From the NCBI GenBank assembly GCA_949045875.1, contig CARPYP010000024.1, forward strand, positions 1 through 27,795: DNA of 27,795 nucleotides. Reading direction: 5' to 3'. Below are positions 7,325-14,903 of the stretch, piece by piece (the stretch's first letter is position 1; every line of letters begins with the position of its first letter). This stretch comes from an uncultured Clostridia bacterium. GTDB taxonomy: Bacteria; Bacillota; Clostridia; TANB77; CAG-508. A model generated the notes under the pieces. The model had not been told where the DNA came from and searched no databases. It worked only from the letters and a program-made list of their open reading frames with translations. The translations under genes and the position numbers were made by a program.

Positions 7325-7501
7325 TTATCTTCCGCAACAACCGAAGTTTGTGAATAATAATAGGAATATTATTATAAAAAATAATATTTCAGAATCTCCA
7401 CAACAACCATTTCCTCCAAATAAATTTCCTAATACTCCACAACATCCACAGCCATTATTATTATTTTGATTACATCCGCAATTTCTTTGTTCCTCTGGCA
7501 T
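7325..7501 (-). CDS. Gly/Cys/Asn-rich small protein with hydrophobic tail
   Basis: 58 aa beginning MPEEQRNCGCNQNNNNG. Cys-Gly pairs (GCGCCG, GNGCCG) are followed by the hydrophobic segment SEILFFIIIFLLLFTNF and a final GCCGR. This is the layout of the high-cysteine chorion-like and YjcZ-like small proteins common in spore formers, often found in coats or membranes. The start is fixed by a perfect AAAGGAGG site. The upstream in-frame Met at 7549 has no ribosome binding site. Confidence 0.72.
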   Translation of the reverse strand: MPEEQRNCGCNQNNNNGCGCCGVLGNLFGGNGCCGDSEILFFIIIFLLLFTNFGCCGR

Positions 7502-7548
7502 AATATCAACCTCCTTTAAATTTTCATATAATATACTATGAATGTTCA

Positions 7549-7772
7549 CAAATATATGCTACAATTTATTATAATTTTTATTAAGCGTGAGAAATTTACT
7601 AGTAAATTTCGCTCGCAAGTTAGACCTCTTTTCGTTCATAGTAATAAATCTATGAACGTCCAAATATATGCTACAATTTATTATAATTTTTATTAAGTGT
7701 GAGAAATTTACTAGTAAATTTCGCTCGCAAGTTAGACCTCTTTTCGTTCATAGTAATAAATCTATGAACGTT
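7549..7772. repeat. Two tandem copies of a 112-bp palindrome-bearing unit
   Basis: Copy 1 (7549-7660) and copy 2 (7661-7772) differ by only a few bases (for example aagcgtgag against aagtgtgag). Each carries a perfect 20-bp palindrome (gaaatttact-agtaaatttc) and an inverted repeat (cgttcatag/ctatgaacg). They occupy most of the 358-nt gap between two transcription units. No ORF is present. Confidence 0.9.
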
Positions 7773-7842
7773 CACAAATTATAAATTAATTATCTGAATA
7801 GTAAATTTTAGTATTGTAAAATATAATTATTTATGTCTTAAA

Positions 7843-7872
7843 TTGTAATAAAATATTTATTTGTGATATAAT
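7843..7872 (+). promoter_or_regulatory. Sigma-A-type promoter of the U32 gene
   Basis: TTGTAA (7843-7848), an 18-nt spacer, then a perfect TATAAT (7867-7872) preceded by TGTGA, 36 nt upstream of the start codon. Confidence 0.55.
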
Positions 7873-7907
7873 ATGGAACGTAAATGATACAAAGGAGTTA
7901 ATAAAAT

Positions 7908-10325
7908 ATGAAAAATAATATAGAACTTTTGTGCCCTGTTGGTAATTTTGATTGTTTAAAGGCTGCTGTTCAAAATGGCGCTGATGCTGTTTATTTAGGA
8001 GCTTCTAATTTTAGCGCTAGAGCAAATGCTACAAATTTTGATTTAGATGAACTTAAACAAGCTATTGAATATGCTCATATTAGAAATGTTAAAGTCCATT
8101 TAGCTCTAAATACTTTAATTAAAAATGATGAATTAAATTCTGCTATATCTTTAGCAAGTTTTGCTTATGAATTTGGTATTGATGCTATAATAGTTCAAGA
8201 TTTAGGTCTTGCCAAAATATTAATAAGGAGCTTTCCAAAACTTCCAGTTCATGCTAGCACTCAAATGACTCTTCATAATTTAGAAGGTGTTTTACAAGCT
8301 GAACGTTTAGGTTTTTCTAGAGTTATTTTATCTCGTGAACTTTCTTTAGAAGAAATTAATTATATATGTAGAAATTCGGATATTGAAATAGAATGTTTTG
8401 TTCATGGTGCATTGTGTATCTCATATTCTGGACAATGTCTATTTTCTAGTATGGTGGGTGGACGTTCTGCTAATCGTGGAAAATGTGCCCAAGCCTGTCG
8501 CCTACCTTATGAATTATTAGAGGATAATGAAACTGTTGTAGATAAAGGTTATTTGTTAAGCCCCCGTGATTTATGTGGTTTAGATAATTTAGGTTTTCTT
8601 ATTGAGGCTGGCGTTACATCTTTAAAAATTGAAGGTAGATTAAAAAGCCCTGAATATGTTGCAACAGTTACTAGAATTTATAGAAAATATATTGATTTGT
8701 ATTATAAAAATGGTAATTTTGAAATTGATGAAAAGGATTATTCTGATTTACTTCAGGTGTTTAATAGAGGTGGCTTTTCTTCTGGACATTTTAGTGAATT
8801 ACCTAATAAGGATTTCGTATTTAAGGATAAGCCAAATAATATGGGTATTTATGTAGGAAATGTGGCAAATTTTGATTCTAATAAAGGTCATATAAAGTTA
8901 AATCTTGCAGATTCTCTTGAAATTGGTGATACTATTAATTTTGAGAAGGAAAGTACTAGGTATACTGTTTCTGAGTTGATGATTGGTAATTCTAATATTC
9001 GCAAAGCCTCTACTGGTCAAATAGTTACTATAGGAAGAATGAAGGGTAATATTCATTTAAGTGATAAAATTTACAAATTATCTAGTAAATCTCTTTCTGA
9101 CTTTTCATCAAAAACTTATCAAAATGTTGAGTCAAAGAAGATTTTATTGGCTTGCAAAATTACTGTTAAGAAGAATCTCCCTGTAACTGTAAAGGTTAAG
9201 GGAATTGATCCCTCTAGTACTTATCAAGATATTATTATTAATATGACATCTGATATTTATCCAGTTGATGCTATTAATCAACCTATTACTGAGGAAAAAA
9301 TCATTGAGCAGTTTAAAAAAACTGGAAATACACCTTTTGAGTTTTCTAAATTTGATATAGATTTAGATAAAAATTTGTATATTCCTAAAGTTTCAAGTTT
9401 AAATGCTCTAAGACGTGATGTCCTTAAAGAGTTAGAGACTTCTGTTGTTAAACGTTTTTTAAGAGTTCCAACAGAATTAAAACTTAAAAATGTTCAAAAA
9501 GAAGTAGTAATTTCAAAGCCTAAGCACAAAAAAATTTCTCTATTGTTAAATATATTAAATTTAGATTTTGATTATAATAATTTAAAAGATATTGAACGTG
9601 TATATATTCCTATTAAATATTTTTCTCTTCCAAAGTATGAAAACATCTTGACTACTATTACTTCTAAGTTTAATACTTACATATATATGCCTACTGTTAC
9701 TAAAACAAATTATAAGAATATTTTTATGAATTCAATTTCTTCAGCATTGTCTAAGTATAATATTAAAGGTTTTGTTGTATCTAATTTATCTATGTTTACA
9801 TTGTTAAAGGAATTTAAAGATAATTATGATTTTGTTAGTAACTATACCTTAAATGTTTTTAATGATTATACTGCTAGTGAGTTAAATAATTTGGGAGTTT
9901 CTACTATTACTTTATCACCTGAACTAAATAAATTGGATATTGAAAATATCTGTAATGGTATTTCTTCTGAATTAATTGTTTATGGAAATATTCCTCTTAT
10001 GAATATTAAATATTGTTTGTTTGGGGTTTCTAATCAATGTTATCCTGAATGTTCTAATAGATGCAATTCTAGTCACAAATATTATTTGAAGGACAGAATG
10101 GGCTTTTCTATGAGGGTGATTCCTGATAATGTACAAACTGTTTCTACTATTTATAATACTAAAATTACCTCTCTTGCCTGCTCTGATTTGAATATTGATT
10201 TTGCTAGAATTGATATTCTTGATGAGGATATTAATAATATTAACCATATTATTGAAATTACTAAAAATGGAGGACGCCTAGAAGGTGTAAGTTATACGAA
10301 CGGAAATATTACTAGGAATGTTTAA
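7908..10325 (+). CDS. Peptidase U32 family protein (RlhA/DUF3656 type)
   Basis: An 805-aa protein. The N-terminal half is a TIM-barrel-like U32 domain that begins ELLCPVGNFDCLKAAVQNGADAVYLG and has the family signature ECFVHGALCISYSGQC at about residue 162, followed by a Cys-rich block (GKCAQACRLPYELL). The middle contains the DUF3656-like region, and the C-terminal third has further Cys pairs (CYPECSNRC). Long members of this family in Firmicutes resemble RlhA, which hydroxylates a 23S rRNA cytidine, and prephenate-dependent tRNA hydroxylases, rather than true proteases. AAAGGAG precedes the ATG. The next gene also modifies RNA, which fits. Confidence 0.88.
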   Translation: MKNNIELLCPVGNFDCLKAAVQNGADAVYLGASNFSARANATNFDLDELKQAIEYAHIRNVKVHLALNTLIKNDELNSAISLASFAYEFGIDAIIVQDLGLAKILIRSFPKLPVHASTQMTLHNLEGVLQAERLGFSRVILSRELSLEEINYICRNSDIEIECFVHGALCISYSGQCLFSSMVGGRSANRGKCAQACRLPYELLEDNETVVDKGYLLSPRDLCGLDNLGFLIEAGVTSLKIEGRLKSPEYVATVTRIYRKYIDLYYKNGNFEIDEKDYSDLLQVFNRGGFSSGHFSELPNKDFVFKDKPNNMGIYVGNVANFDSNKGHIKLNLADSLEIGDTINFEKESTRYTVSELMIGNSNIRKASTGQIVTIGRMKGNIHLSDKIYKLSSKSLSDFSSKTYQNVESKKILLACKITVKKNLPVTVKVKGIDPSSTYQDIIINMTSDIYPVDAINQPITEEKIIEQFKKTGNTPFEFSKFDIDLDKNLYIPKVSSLNALRRDVLKELETSVVKRFLRVPTELKLKNVQKEVVISKPKHKKISLLLNILNLDFDYNNLKDIERVYIPIKYFSLPKYENILTTITSKFNTYIYMPTVTKTNYKNIFMNSISSALSKYNIKGFVVSNLSMFTLLKEFKDNYDFVSNYTLNVFNDYTASELNNLGVSTITLSPELNKLDIENICNGISSELIVYGNIPLMNIKYCLFGVSNQCYPECSNRCNSSHKYYLKDRMGFSMRVIPDNVQTVSTIYNTKITSLACSDLNIDFARIDILDEDINNINHIIEITKNGGRLEGVSYTNGNITRNV

Positions 10326-10330
10326 AACAT

Positions 10331-10387
10331 GGGCAGACGCAAGAAAAATTTGCCTTGCAAATTTTTCTCACTTTACAGGTTCTGCCC
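10331..10387. repeat. Nested hairpin repeat between U32 gene and rluA-type gene
   Basis: The outer arms gggcaga/tctgccc (10331-10337, 10381-10387) enclose a perfect 11-bp inner stem (10342-10352 with 10358-10368). It ends in the same gcccct flag as the 4.5-kb repeats. It fills the gap between two genes on the same strand. Confidence 0.7.
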
Positions 10388-10417
10388 CCTATATTTTAAG
10401 AAATGAGGAATATTAAA

Positions 10418-11266
10418 ATGAAAGAATTAATTGTTCCTACTAAGTATGATAATAAAAAGTTAAATACTTTTCTTTTTGATTGTTTTGATGGTTTGAAGCA
10501 AAGTACTTTATATAAAGCATTACGTCAAAAAGATATACGTATAAATGATATACGAATAAGCTCTAATGAAATTATACATACTGGTGATATTATAAGAGTT
10601 TATATTGTGGATGAATTACTATTTTTTCATAATGATTTTAAAATTATTTATGAGGATAATAATATTTTAGTAGTTGATAAGCCAACTGGTATTGAGGTTG
10701 TTGGTGAGAATTCTCTTACAAGTTATGTCCAACGAAAATATCCTTCTTCTATGCCTTGTCATAGATTAGATAGAAATACTTATGGTCTTGTTTTATTTGC
10801 TAAAAATGATGAAGCTTTGCAAATTTTGTTTGATAAATTTAAAAATCATGAAATAAGGAAATTCTATAAGTGCAAAGTGTATGGAATTCCTAATCCTAAG
10901 CATAAAGAATTAAAGGCTTATTTATTTAAGGATAGTAATAAATCTTATGTATATATTTCTGATTCCCCCAAGAAGGGTTATAGAGAAATTATTACAGAAT
11001 ATACTGTACTTTCTTTTAATAAAAAAGAAAATACCTCAGTTCTTGAGATATTATTACATACTGGACGAACTCATCAAATTCGTGCACATCTTGCTCATAT
11101 TGGCTATCCTATAATTGGAGATGGTAAGTATGGTTTGAATGAAATTAATAAAAGATTTGATAAGAAAACTCAAGAACTTTGTGCATATAAGTTAAAATTT
11201 GATTTTTCATCTGATTCTGGAATTCTTGAATATTTAAATGGAAAAATAATAGAAAAATATATGTAA
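10418..11266 (+). CDS. RluA family 23S/tRNA pseudouridine synthase
   Basis: About 282 aa. The N-terminal S4-like domain (KYDNKKLNTFLFDCFDGL) is followed by the catalytic domain with HRLDRNTYGLVLFAK, in which the Asp of HRLD is the nucleophile, and the closing motif LHTGRTHQIRAHLAHIGYPI. It isomerises specific uridines in rRNA or tRNA. The exact site cannot be told from the sequence (RluC/RluD/YhcT-type). The start at 10418 is chosen because GAGGA lies 8 nt upstream; the ATG at 10403 is weaker. Confidence 0.93.
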   Translation: MKELIVPTKYDNKKLNTFLFDCFDGLKQSTLYKALRQKDIRINDIRISSNEIIHTGDIIRVYIVDELLFFHNDFKIIYEDNNILVVDKPTGIEVVGENSLTSYVQRKYPSSMPCHRLDRNTYGLVLFAKNDEALQILFDKFKNHEIRKFYKCKVYGIPNPKHKELKAYLFKDSNKSYVYISDSPKKGYREIITEYTVLSFNKKENTSVLEILLHTGRTHQIRAHLAHIGYPIIGDGKYGLNEINKRFDKKTQELCAYKLKFDFSSDSGILEYLNGKIIEKYM

Positions 11267-11269
11267 AAT

Positions 11270-11333
11270 GGACACAGTGGTGTCCTGTCTAACGGGTAAT
11301 TCCGCAAACGTTGTCCCTACAAGTGCCCATTAT
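11270..11333. repeat. GC-richer hairpin repeat
   Basis: ggaca/tgtcc forms a short stem. The right end carries a degenerate tgtaggga flag on the minus strand and gggca near the end, like the other dispersed repeats. It may also terminate the pseudouridine synthase gene and the convergent DUF1540 gene. Confidence 0.5.
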
Positions 11334-11337
11334 TACA

Positions 11338-11511
11338 TTATTCTTCTGTGTCGTTATATTCATAACTTGCACACATAGATTCGTCACATTCACATGTGTC
11401 ACAATCATCTATTGGCTCTACTGTTATTTGATTTAAATTACATAATTCTTTTTCTGAATTGTTGTATTTACAACTTGTAACTGTACAATTTATTTTTTGA
11501 TTCTTATCCAT
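11338..11511 (-). CDS. DUF1540 domain protein
   Basis: 57 aa. INCTVTSCKYN followed by CNLNQITVEP and, near the end, CASY is the DUF1540 pattern: short Cys-rich domains with C-x4-C-x2-N and C-x-S-Y that probably bind metal. An extra CDTCEC cluster lies between them. They are common in Clostridia and often sporulation-associated. Start supported by AAAGGGTGA. Function unknown. Confidence 0.83.
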   Translation of the reverse strand: MDKNQKINCTVTSCKYNNSEKELCNLNQITVEPIDDCDTCECDESMCASYEYNDTEE

Positions 11512-11634
11512 AATAATTTCACCCTTTCTAAAATTATAAATAAAACTAATTGTTTATTATAATTTTATGATATTATTATTTGTATTTATATATAAATTAT
11601 TATATTTTTTACATGTATTTTTTTCCATTTTTAT

Positions 11635-12321
11635 TTAACATTTTTTTCCATTTGATTCACAATTAGAGGCATCTTTAAAACTTAAATACCACGACATTCC
11701 ATTCCTGTTTTCTCTTATCTCCTCTTGCCTTTTTTGCAATCCTTCAAATGTTGTTGGAGCTGGTTGTATTACTGGATTTCCTGGCGTCCAGTTTAATGGT
11801 GTTGCTGCTTTACAGTTATCTGCTGTTTGCAAGGCTTCTACTGCTCTTATTATTTCTGGAATCGAACGCCCAACTTGCATTGGATATATAAGTATAAGTC
11901 TTACTACTCCCTTGTCATCTATTATAAATACATTTCTTACTGTTTCTGTTTTACTTATATCATTTGCTATCATGCCATATTTTCTTGCTATTTCTCCATT
12001 CCTGTCTGCTATTATAGGAAATGGTACTATCGTCCCTGTTTTTTTGTATATGTTGTTTAACCATGCTAAATGTGAGGCATTGCTATCAACACTTAATCCT
12101 ATAAGTTTTGTATTCAAATTTTCAAAGTATGTATTGGCTTTCGCAAATCCTATAATTTCTGTCGTGCATACAGGGGTAAAGTCCCCTGGATGTGAAAATA
12201 GCACTATCCATTTTCCTCTATAATCTACAAGTTTTATTGGTCCTTGTGTAGTTTCTGCTTCAAAGTCTGGAGCAAATTGTCCTATTCTAACATTTCCATT
12301 CATCATAATTTCATAATCCAT
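11635..12321 (-). CDS. Prx6-type peroxiredoxin
   Basis: 228 aa. Thioredoxin-fold peroxidase with the active site HPGDFTPVCTTE (peroxidatic Cys52), a conserved Arg near 130 (KTETVRNVFIID), and the Prx6-subfamily C-terminal domain (TPLNWTPGNPVIQPAP). Cys at about 175, 221 and 228 could act as resolving residues, as in archaeal Prx6-like enzymes. It reduces peroxides and detoxifies oxygen in anaerobes. A perfect dyad lies just upstream of its ribosome binding site. Its first 84 codons plus the upstream region are duplicated exactly at 21.5 kb. Confidence 0.93.
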   Translation of the reverse strand: MDYEIMMNGNVRIGQFAPDFEAETTQGPIKLVDYRGKWIVLFSHPGDFTPVCTTEIIGFAKANTYFENLNTKLIGLSVDSNASHLAWLNNIYKKTGTIVPFPIIADRNGEIARKYGMIANDISKTETVRNVFIIDDKGVVRLILIYPMQVGRSIPEIIRAVEALQTADNCKAATPLNWTPGNPVIQPAPTTFEGLQKRQEEIRENRNGMSWYLSFKDASNCESNGKKC

Positions 12322-12422
12322 AAATTTTTTCCTTTCTATGTATAAATCTAGTGTACTATATGTACACTAGATTTCATTATTTTTTGTATATAATATGATG
12401 AATTTTTTATTGTGTTACTATT
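12070..12422. repeat. Copy A of an exact 353-bp duplication
   Basis: Positions 12070-12422 are identical to 21490-21842, offset by exactly 9420 nt. The unit covers the promoter region, dyad, ribosome binding site and first 84 codons of the peroxiredoxin gene. No mismatch was found on line-by-line comparison, so the event is recent. Confidence 0.95.
12344..12374 (-). promoter_or_regulatory. Perfect 13-bp dyad upstream of the peroxiredoxin gene
   Basis: aaatctagtgtac and gtacactagattt are exact inverted repeats separated by 5 nt, located 22 nt before the start codon. It fits an operator or a 5'-UTR hairpin. It is not a PerR box (no TTATAAT half sites). The same dyad is present in the duplicated copy at 21764-21794. 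Confidence 0.6.
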
Positions 12423-12567
12423 TTACTATTTTTTATTGCACATTTTTTTACATCCCTGATGTGCATTTTTAGGCACACTAATACCCTTAAAATAGAAATT
12501 TACTTTTAAACACATTTTTTCTGCTACGTTTTACACATTGCATTTTATGTGTTACAAATTAAAAAAT

Positions 12568-12590
12568 AAAGTGCTATTTCTAACACTCTA
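12568..12590 (-). terminator. Terminator of the recombinase remnant, twin of one at 20.5 kb
   Basis: agtgcta/taacact forms a 7-bp stem with one mismatch, with a T-tract on the minus strand. The same 23 nt occur at 20521-20543 after the HEPN gene. The rest of 12423-12706 has no ORF I can support, only two copies of a tattttgataca-containing repeat at 12631-12650 and 12671-12690 (40-nt period). Confidence 0.5.
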
Positions 12591-12706
12591 TTCTTTGATA
12601 GTTTATCACAAGCTTAAGATTTTGTAAAGTTATTTTGATACACTGGAATAACTTTTTGATTTTCGACATTTATTTTGATACATCGGAATAAATTTTGAGT
12701 TTACGT

Positions 12707-12970
12707 TTATACCAATTTTTCTATATCTACTTTTAAATCAATTTTTAGTGTTTTATCACTATAAATCCATATTGTATCAATTATATTTTCTAAAACATAT
12801 CTACTGGGCATTTCACTTTCAATAATATCATCAAAATATTCTATTGCTGTTTTTAACTTTTTTATTTTTTCTTTTGAAATTTCTTGTTCTTCTTTTTTTA
12901 GAATTTGCTGTAGTTTTTCTATTTGATTAGTTTTATCAATTTCTAATTCTCTATATGTATTTTCTATCAT
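12707..12970 (-). pseudogene. C-terminal remnant of a large serine recombinase
   Basis: An 87-aa frame with no upstream catalytic domain. It has a coiled coil (QIEKLQQILKKEEQEISKE) and the closing block RYVLENIIDTIWIYSDKTL, ending in a beta-strand KIDLKVDIEKL. This is the typical C-terminal end of recombinase-family (resolvase-like) site-specific integrases, in which a coiled-coil motif is followed by a VYxDxxIEI strand. A stop codon (TAA) and unrelated DNA replace the rest. It marks a past integrative element at the left edge of the restriction-modification island. Confidence 0.65.
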
Positions 12971-13122
12971 TTGTTTTTGATATTCATTTGTACTTGATAA
13001 TTAGCTTTTTTTCTTGCACTATTTAACATTTTATTAATTACTCATAATATCAAAATTGTTACTCAACAATACAAAATGCATACTGAGGCTGTAAAAAATT
13101 AAAGCTCTCAATAGCATTAGCA

Positions 13123-13184
13123 TTTTGCAGGATCAGGACAACCTCCTATCTCCCTAAAACTGCCTAAAAGCGTGGCTTTTAGCA
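13123..13184. repeat. Composite repeat, parts 1 and 2 (left of methyltransferase)
   Basis: ttttgcaggatcag (13123-13136) recurs at 15902 and 21937. aactgcctaaaagcgtggc with the following ttttagca (13158-13184) recurs at 21972-21995 and forms a ctaaaag/cttttag hairpin. It lies to the left of the methyltransferase gene. The rest of 12971-13260 shows no ORF. Confidence 0.75.
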
Positions 13185-13260
13185 GGGTGCTATTAAAATT
13201 TGGTGTAGTCTATTAAATGTCTCAAAGATTCTATATTTTTCATACAGAAGAATACGAATT

Positions 13261-13987
13261 CTACTTTTTTAATATAAATATATATTCATGTGCAAGTAAA
13301 TAAAAGTCCAGATTTTTATTCTTCCAATAATTTGACATCTTACAATTATGTTGTTCTTTTATAATTATTTCTTTTAATGTGAAACCAGTTTGAATAAAAA
13401 TATTCATGATATAAAAACCTAATGGAATAACATTTTTATTTTTCCTTATGTCTCCAATTAAAACTGCACAATTTTTTTCTTTATTTAAGATTCTAAAACA
13501 TTCTTTTGAAAACAAAGTTATTTGATCTAAAAATTCATTTAATTCTAATCTTGATATATCTTCTTTTATATCTTTACTGTATTTAATAATATTAGCATAT
13601 GGTGGATGTGCAAATATAAAATCTATAGAATTATCTGGTACTATACTCTTCAATTTCGTTGAATCTGCTCTTATTAATCTAGGTTCATATAAATTATTAC
13701 TCTTAAAACTAATTCTTTCTTTTGCTATTTTAAGTGCTTCTACATTTACATCTATTCCGTATTCCTTTTCTATTAAGTAATTTAGTTTCTATCATTGTAG
13801 TTCCACTTCCACAAAAAGTATCTAATACTATATCTCCTTCTTTTGTATATTTTAAAATTAAATTTCTTGGAACTTGTGGTGAACAATTTCCTCGATAATC
13901 TCCTCTATGCGTTGCCCAATTTCCTCTTTCTTTAAAAGACCACACTGTTGTTTTTTCCAATTCAAATTTTTCTGGTTGATATTTCAA
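13261..13987 (-). CDS. DNA methyltransferase, requires +1 shift at a CGG codon
   Basis: 241 aa if read through. A TTG start follows GAGGAGG. The N-terminal motif X region (NWATHRGDYRGNCSPQVPRN) leads to SAM-binding motif I DTFCGSGTT at about residue 57-65. The 77th codon is CGG (minus strand, 13757-13759). Dropping its C restores GIDVNVEALKIAKERI, the expected continuation (KGIGIDVN), and then the catalytic motif IV AHPPY. Without the shift the frame ends nine codons later. It resembles N4-cytosine/N6-adenine methylases. The target is unknown. Repeat modules flank it on both sides, suggesting a cassette. Confidence 0.8.
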
Positions 13988-14018
13988 ATTTATTCCTCCT
14001 CATAAATAACCGTAACTA

Positions 14019-14053
14019 AGATTTTCTACGCAGTGGAAACTGCTAGAAAATCT
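14019..14053. promoter_or_regulatory. Stem-loop in the methyltransferase 5' region
   Basis: agattttcta (14019-14028) pairs perfectly with tagaaaatct (14044-14053), enclosing a smaller cagt/actg stem. It lies about 32 nt upstream of the TTG start and immediately next to repeat part 3. Confidence 0.5.
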
Positions 14054-14107
14054 AAATTCCGCCATAATTATCTTCTATGGAAAGTTATCCCACTGGGATA
14101 ACTTTCC
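14051..14107. repeat. Composite repeat, part 3 with a 13-bp hairpin
   Basis: The first 27 nt (14051-14077) are identical to 22014-22040. They are followed by a perfect hairpin ggaaagttatccc/gggataactttcc (14079-14091, 14095-14107) that is degenerate in the other copy. A further small caact/agttg hairpin at about 14127-14142 probably terminates the upstream restriction gene on the minus strand. Confidence 0.75.
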
Positions 14108-14168
14108 TAGAATATAAATAAAGAGACAACTAATAAAAGTTGCCCCCTAAATTTTTATATTAACTTAC

Positions 14169-14903
14169 CTATTTAAAAATTTCTGTCATTATTCCATTTT
14201 TCATATCATTAATATTGTAAATATTATCCATTTCATTAAAGGTTTCTTCTAAATTATGCCTTGCACTTTTCCATCCCTTTCCATCAGTGATCCATACAAA
14301 AGTTACATCTTTCATATTCTTAAATTCTGTTTCTATCATTTTGTAACTTCTTGCCGTTTCATTTAATTTTGAGCCTTGTACTGCATAAAAATTTGTTTCT
14401 ATTACATACAACATCTTATCCGTTTTTACTACAAAATCAAATCTCTTCTCTGCATTTTTATTTTGTGAATTTCCTTTTAATTTTTGTTCTATATGAGATA
14501 AATCGACTCCCCACTTACTCATTATATCTGTTTTTGTATATTCTTTAAAATAATTAAAGTCTCTTACAAATCCAGATTTTAAGAGATAACTTTCTACTAA
14601 ATCCTCCATTGCATCTCCTGTTCTTCCTTTTCTTCCATTAGTATCCATTCCAACCTCAACACCTGTAACATAATCAAAGACATTAGAAATAAGATGGTTT
14701 TCTAACAAATCAAATATTCCTGTTTTTCTCATAAACATAACATTTCCTCCACTACAAGTTATTCCATTGCTTGATAAAAAATATGGTGGATCTGCAAATA
14801 TCATATCAAAAGATTTTTCATCAAACTGTTTTAATATGTCAAAAGTATCATTGTATATTAATTTGAAATTGCCATCTTCAAAATAGAATCTTTCTGAATA
14901 CAT
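14169..14903 (-). CDS. In-frame chimera: DpnA-like methylase start fused to DpnII nuclease C-terminus
   Basis: 244 aa. Residues 1-53 are the start of a DpnA-type (second, single-strand-capable) adenine methylase, including catalytic motif IV FADPPYFLSSNGITCSGG. From about residue 54 the sequence is the C-terminal two-thirds of the DpnII/MboI GATC endonuclease: TGIFDLLENHLISNVFDYVTG, GMDTNGRKGRTGDAM, the catalytic region RFDFVVK...YVIETNFY, and SKLNETARSYKMIE. The usual operon is dpnM-dpnA-dpnB. A deletion joining dpnA to dpnB explains this, losing most of DpnA and about 110 residues of DpnII. An AGGAG site supports the ATG, and the ORF overlaps dpnM by 46 nt. Nuclease activity is doubtful. 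Confidence 0.85.
   Translation of the reverse strand: MYSERFYFEDGNFKLIYNDTFDILKQFDEKSFDMIFADPPYFLSSNGITCSGGNVMFMRKTGIFDLLENHLISNVFDYVTGVEVGMDTNGRKGRTGDAMEDLVESYLLKSGFVRDFNYFKEYTKTDIMSKWGVDLSHIEQKLKGNSQNKNAEKRFDFVVKTDKMLYVIETNFYAVQGSKLNETARSYKMIETEFKNMKDVTFVWITDGKGWKSARHNLEETFNEMDNIYNINDMKNGIMTEIFK

Noticed and set aside
7152..7469. 105-aa plus-strand ORF
   Set aside because: It is hydrophobic, crosses a terminator and lies antisense to the Cys-rich gene; a shadow.
7549..7772. CRISPR-like array
   Set aside because: Only two units of 112 bp, without short regular spacers.
13730..13987. C-terminal half of dpnA displaced from the restriction operon
   Set aside because: It starts with its own TTG and ribosome binding site and has motif X and motif I in its own order; it is a separate methyltransferase.
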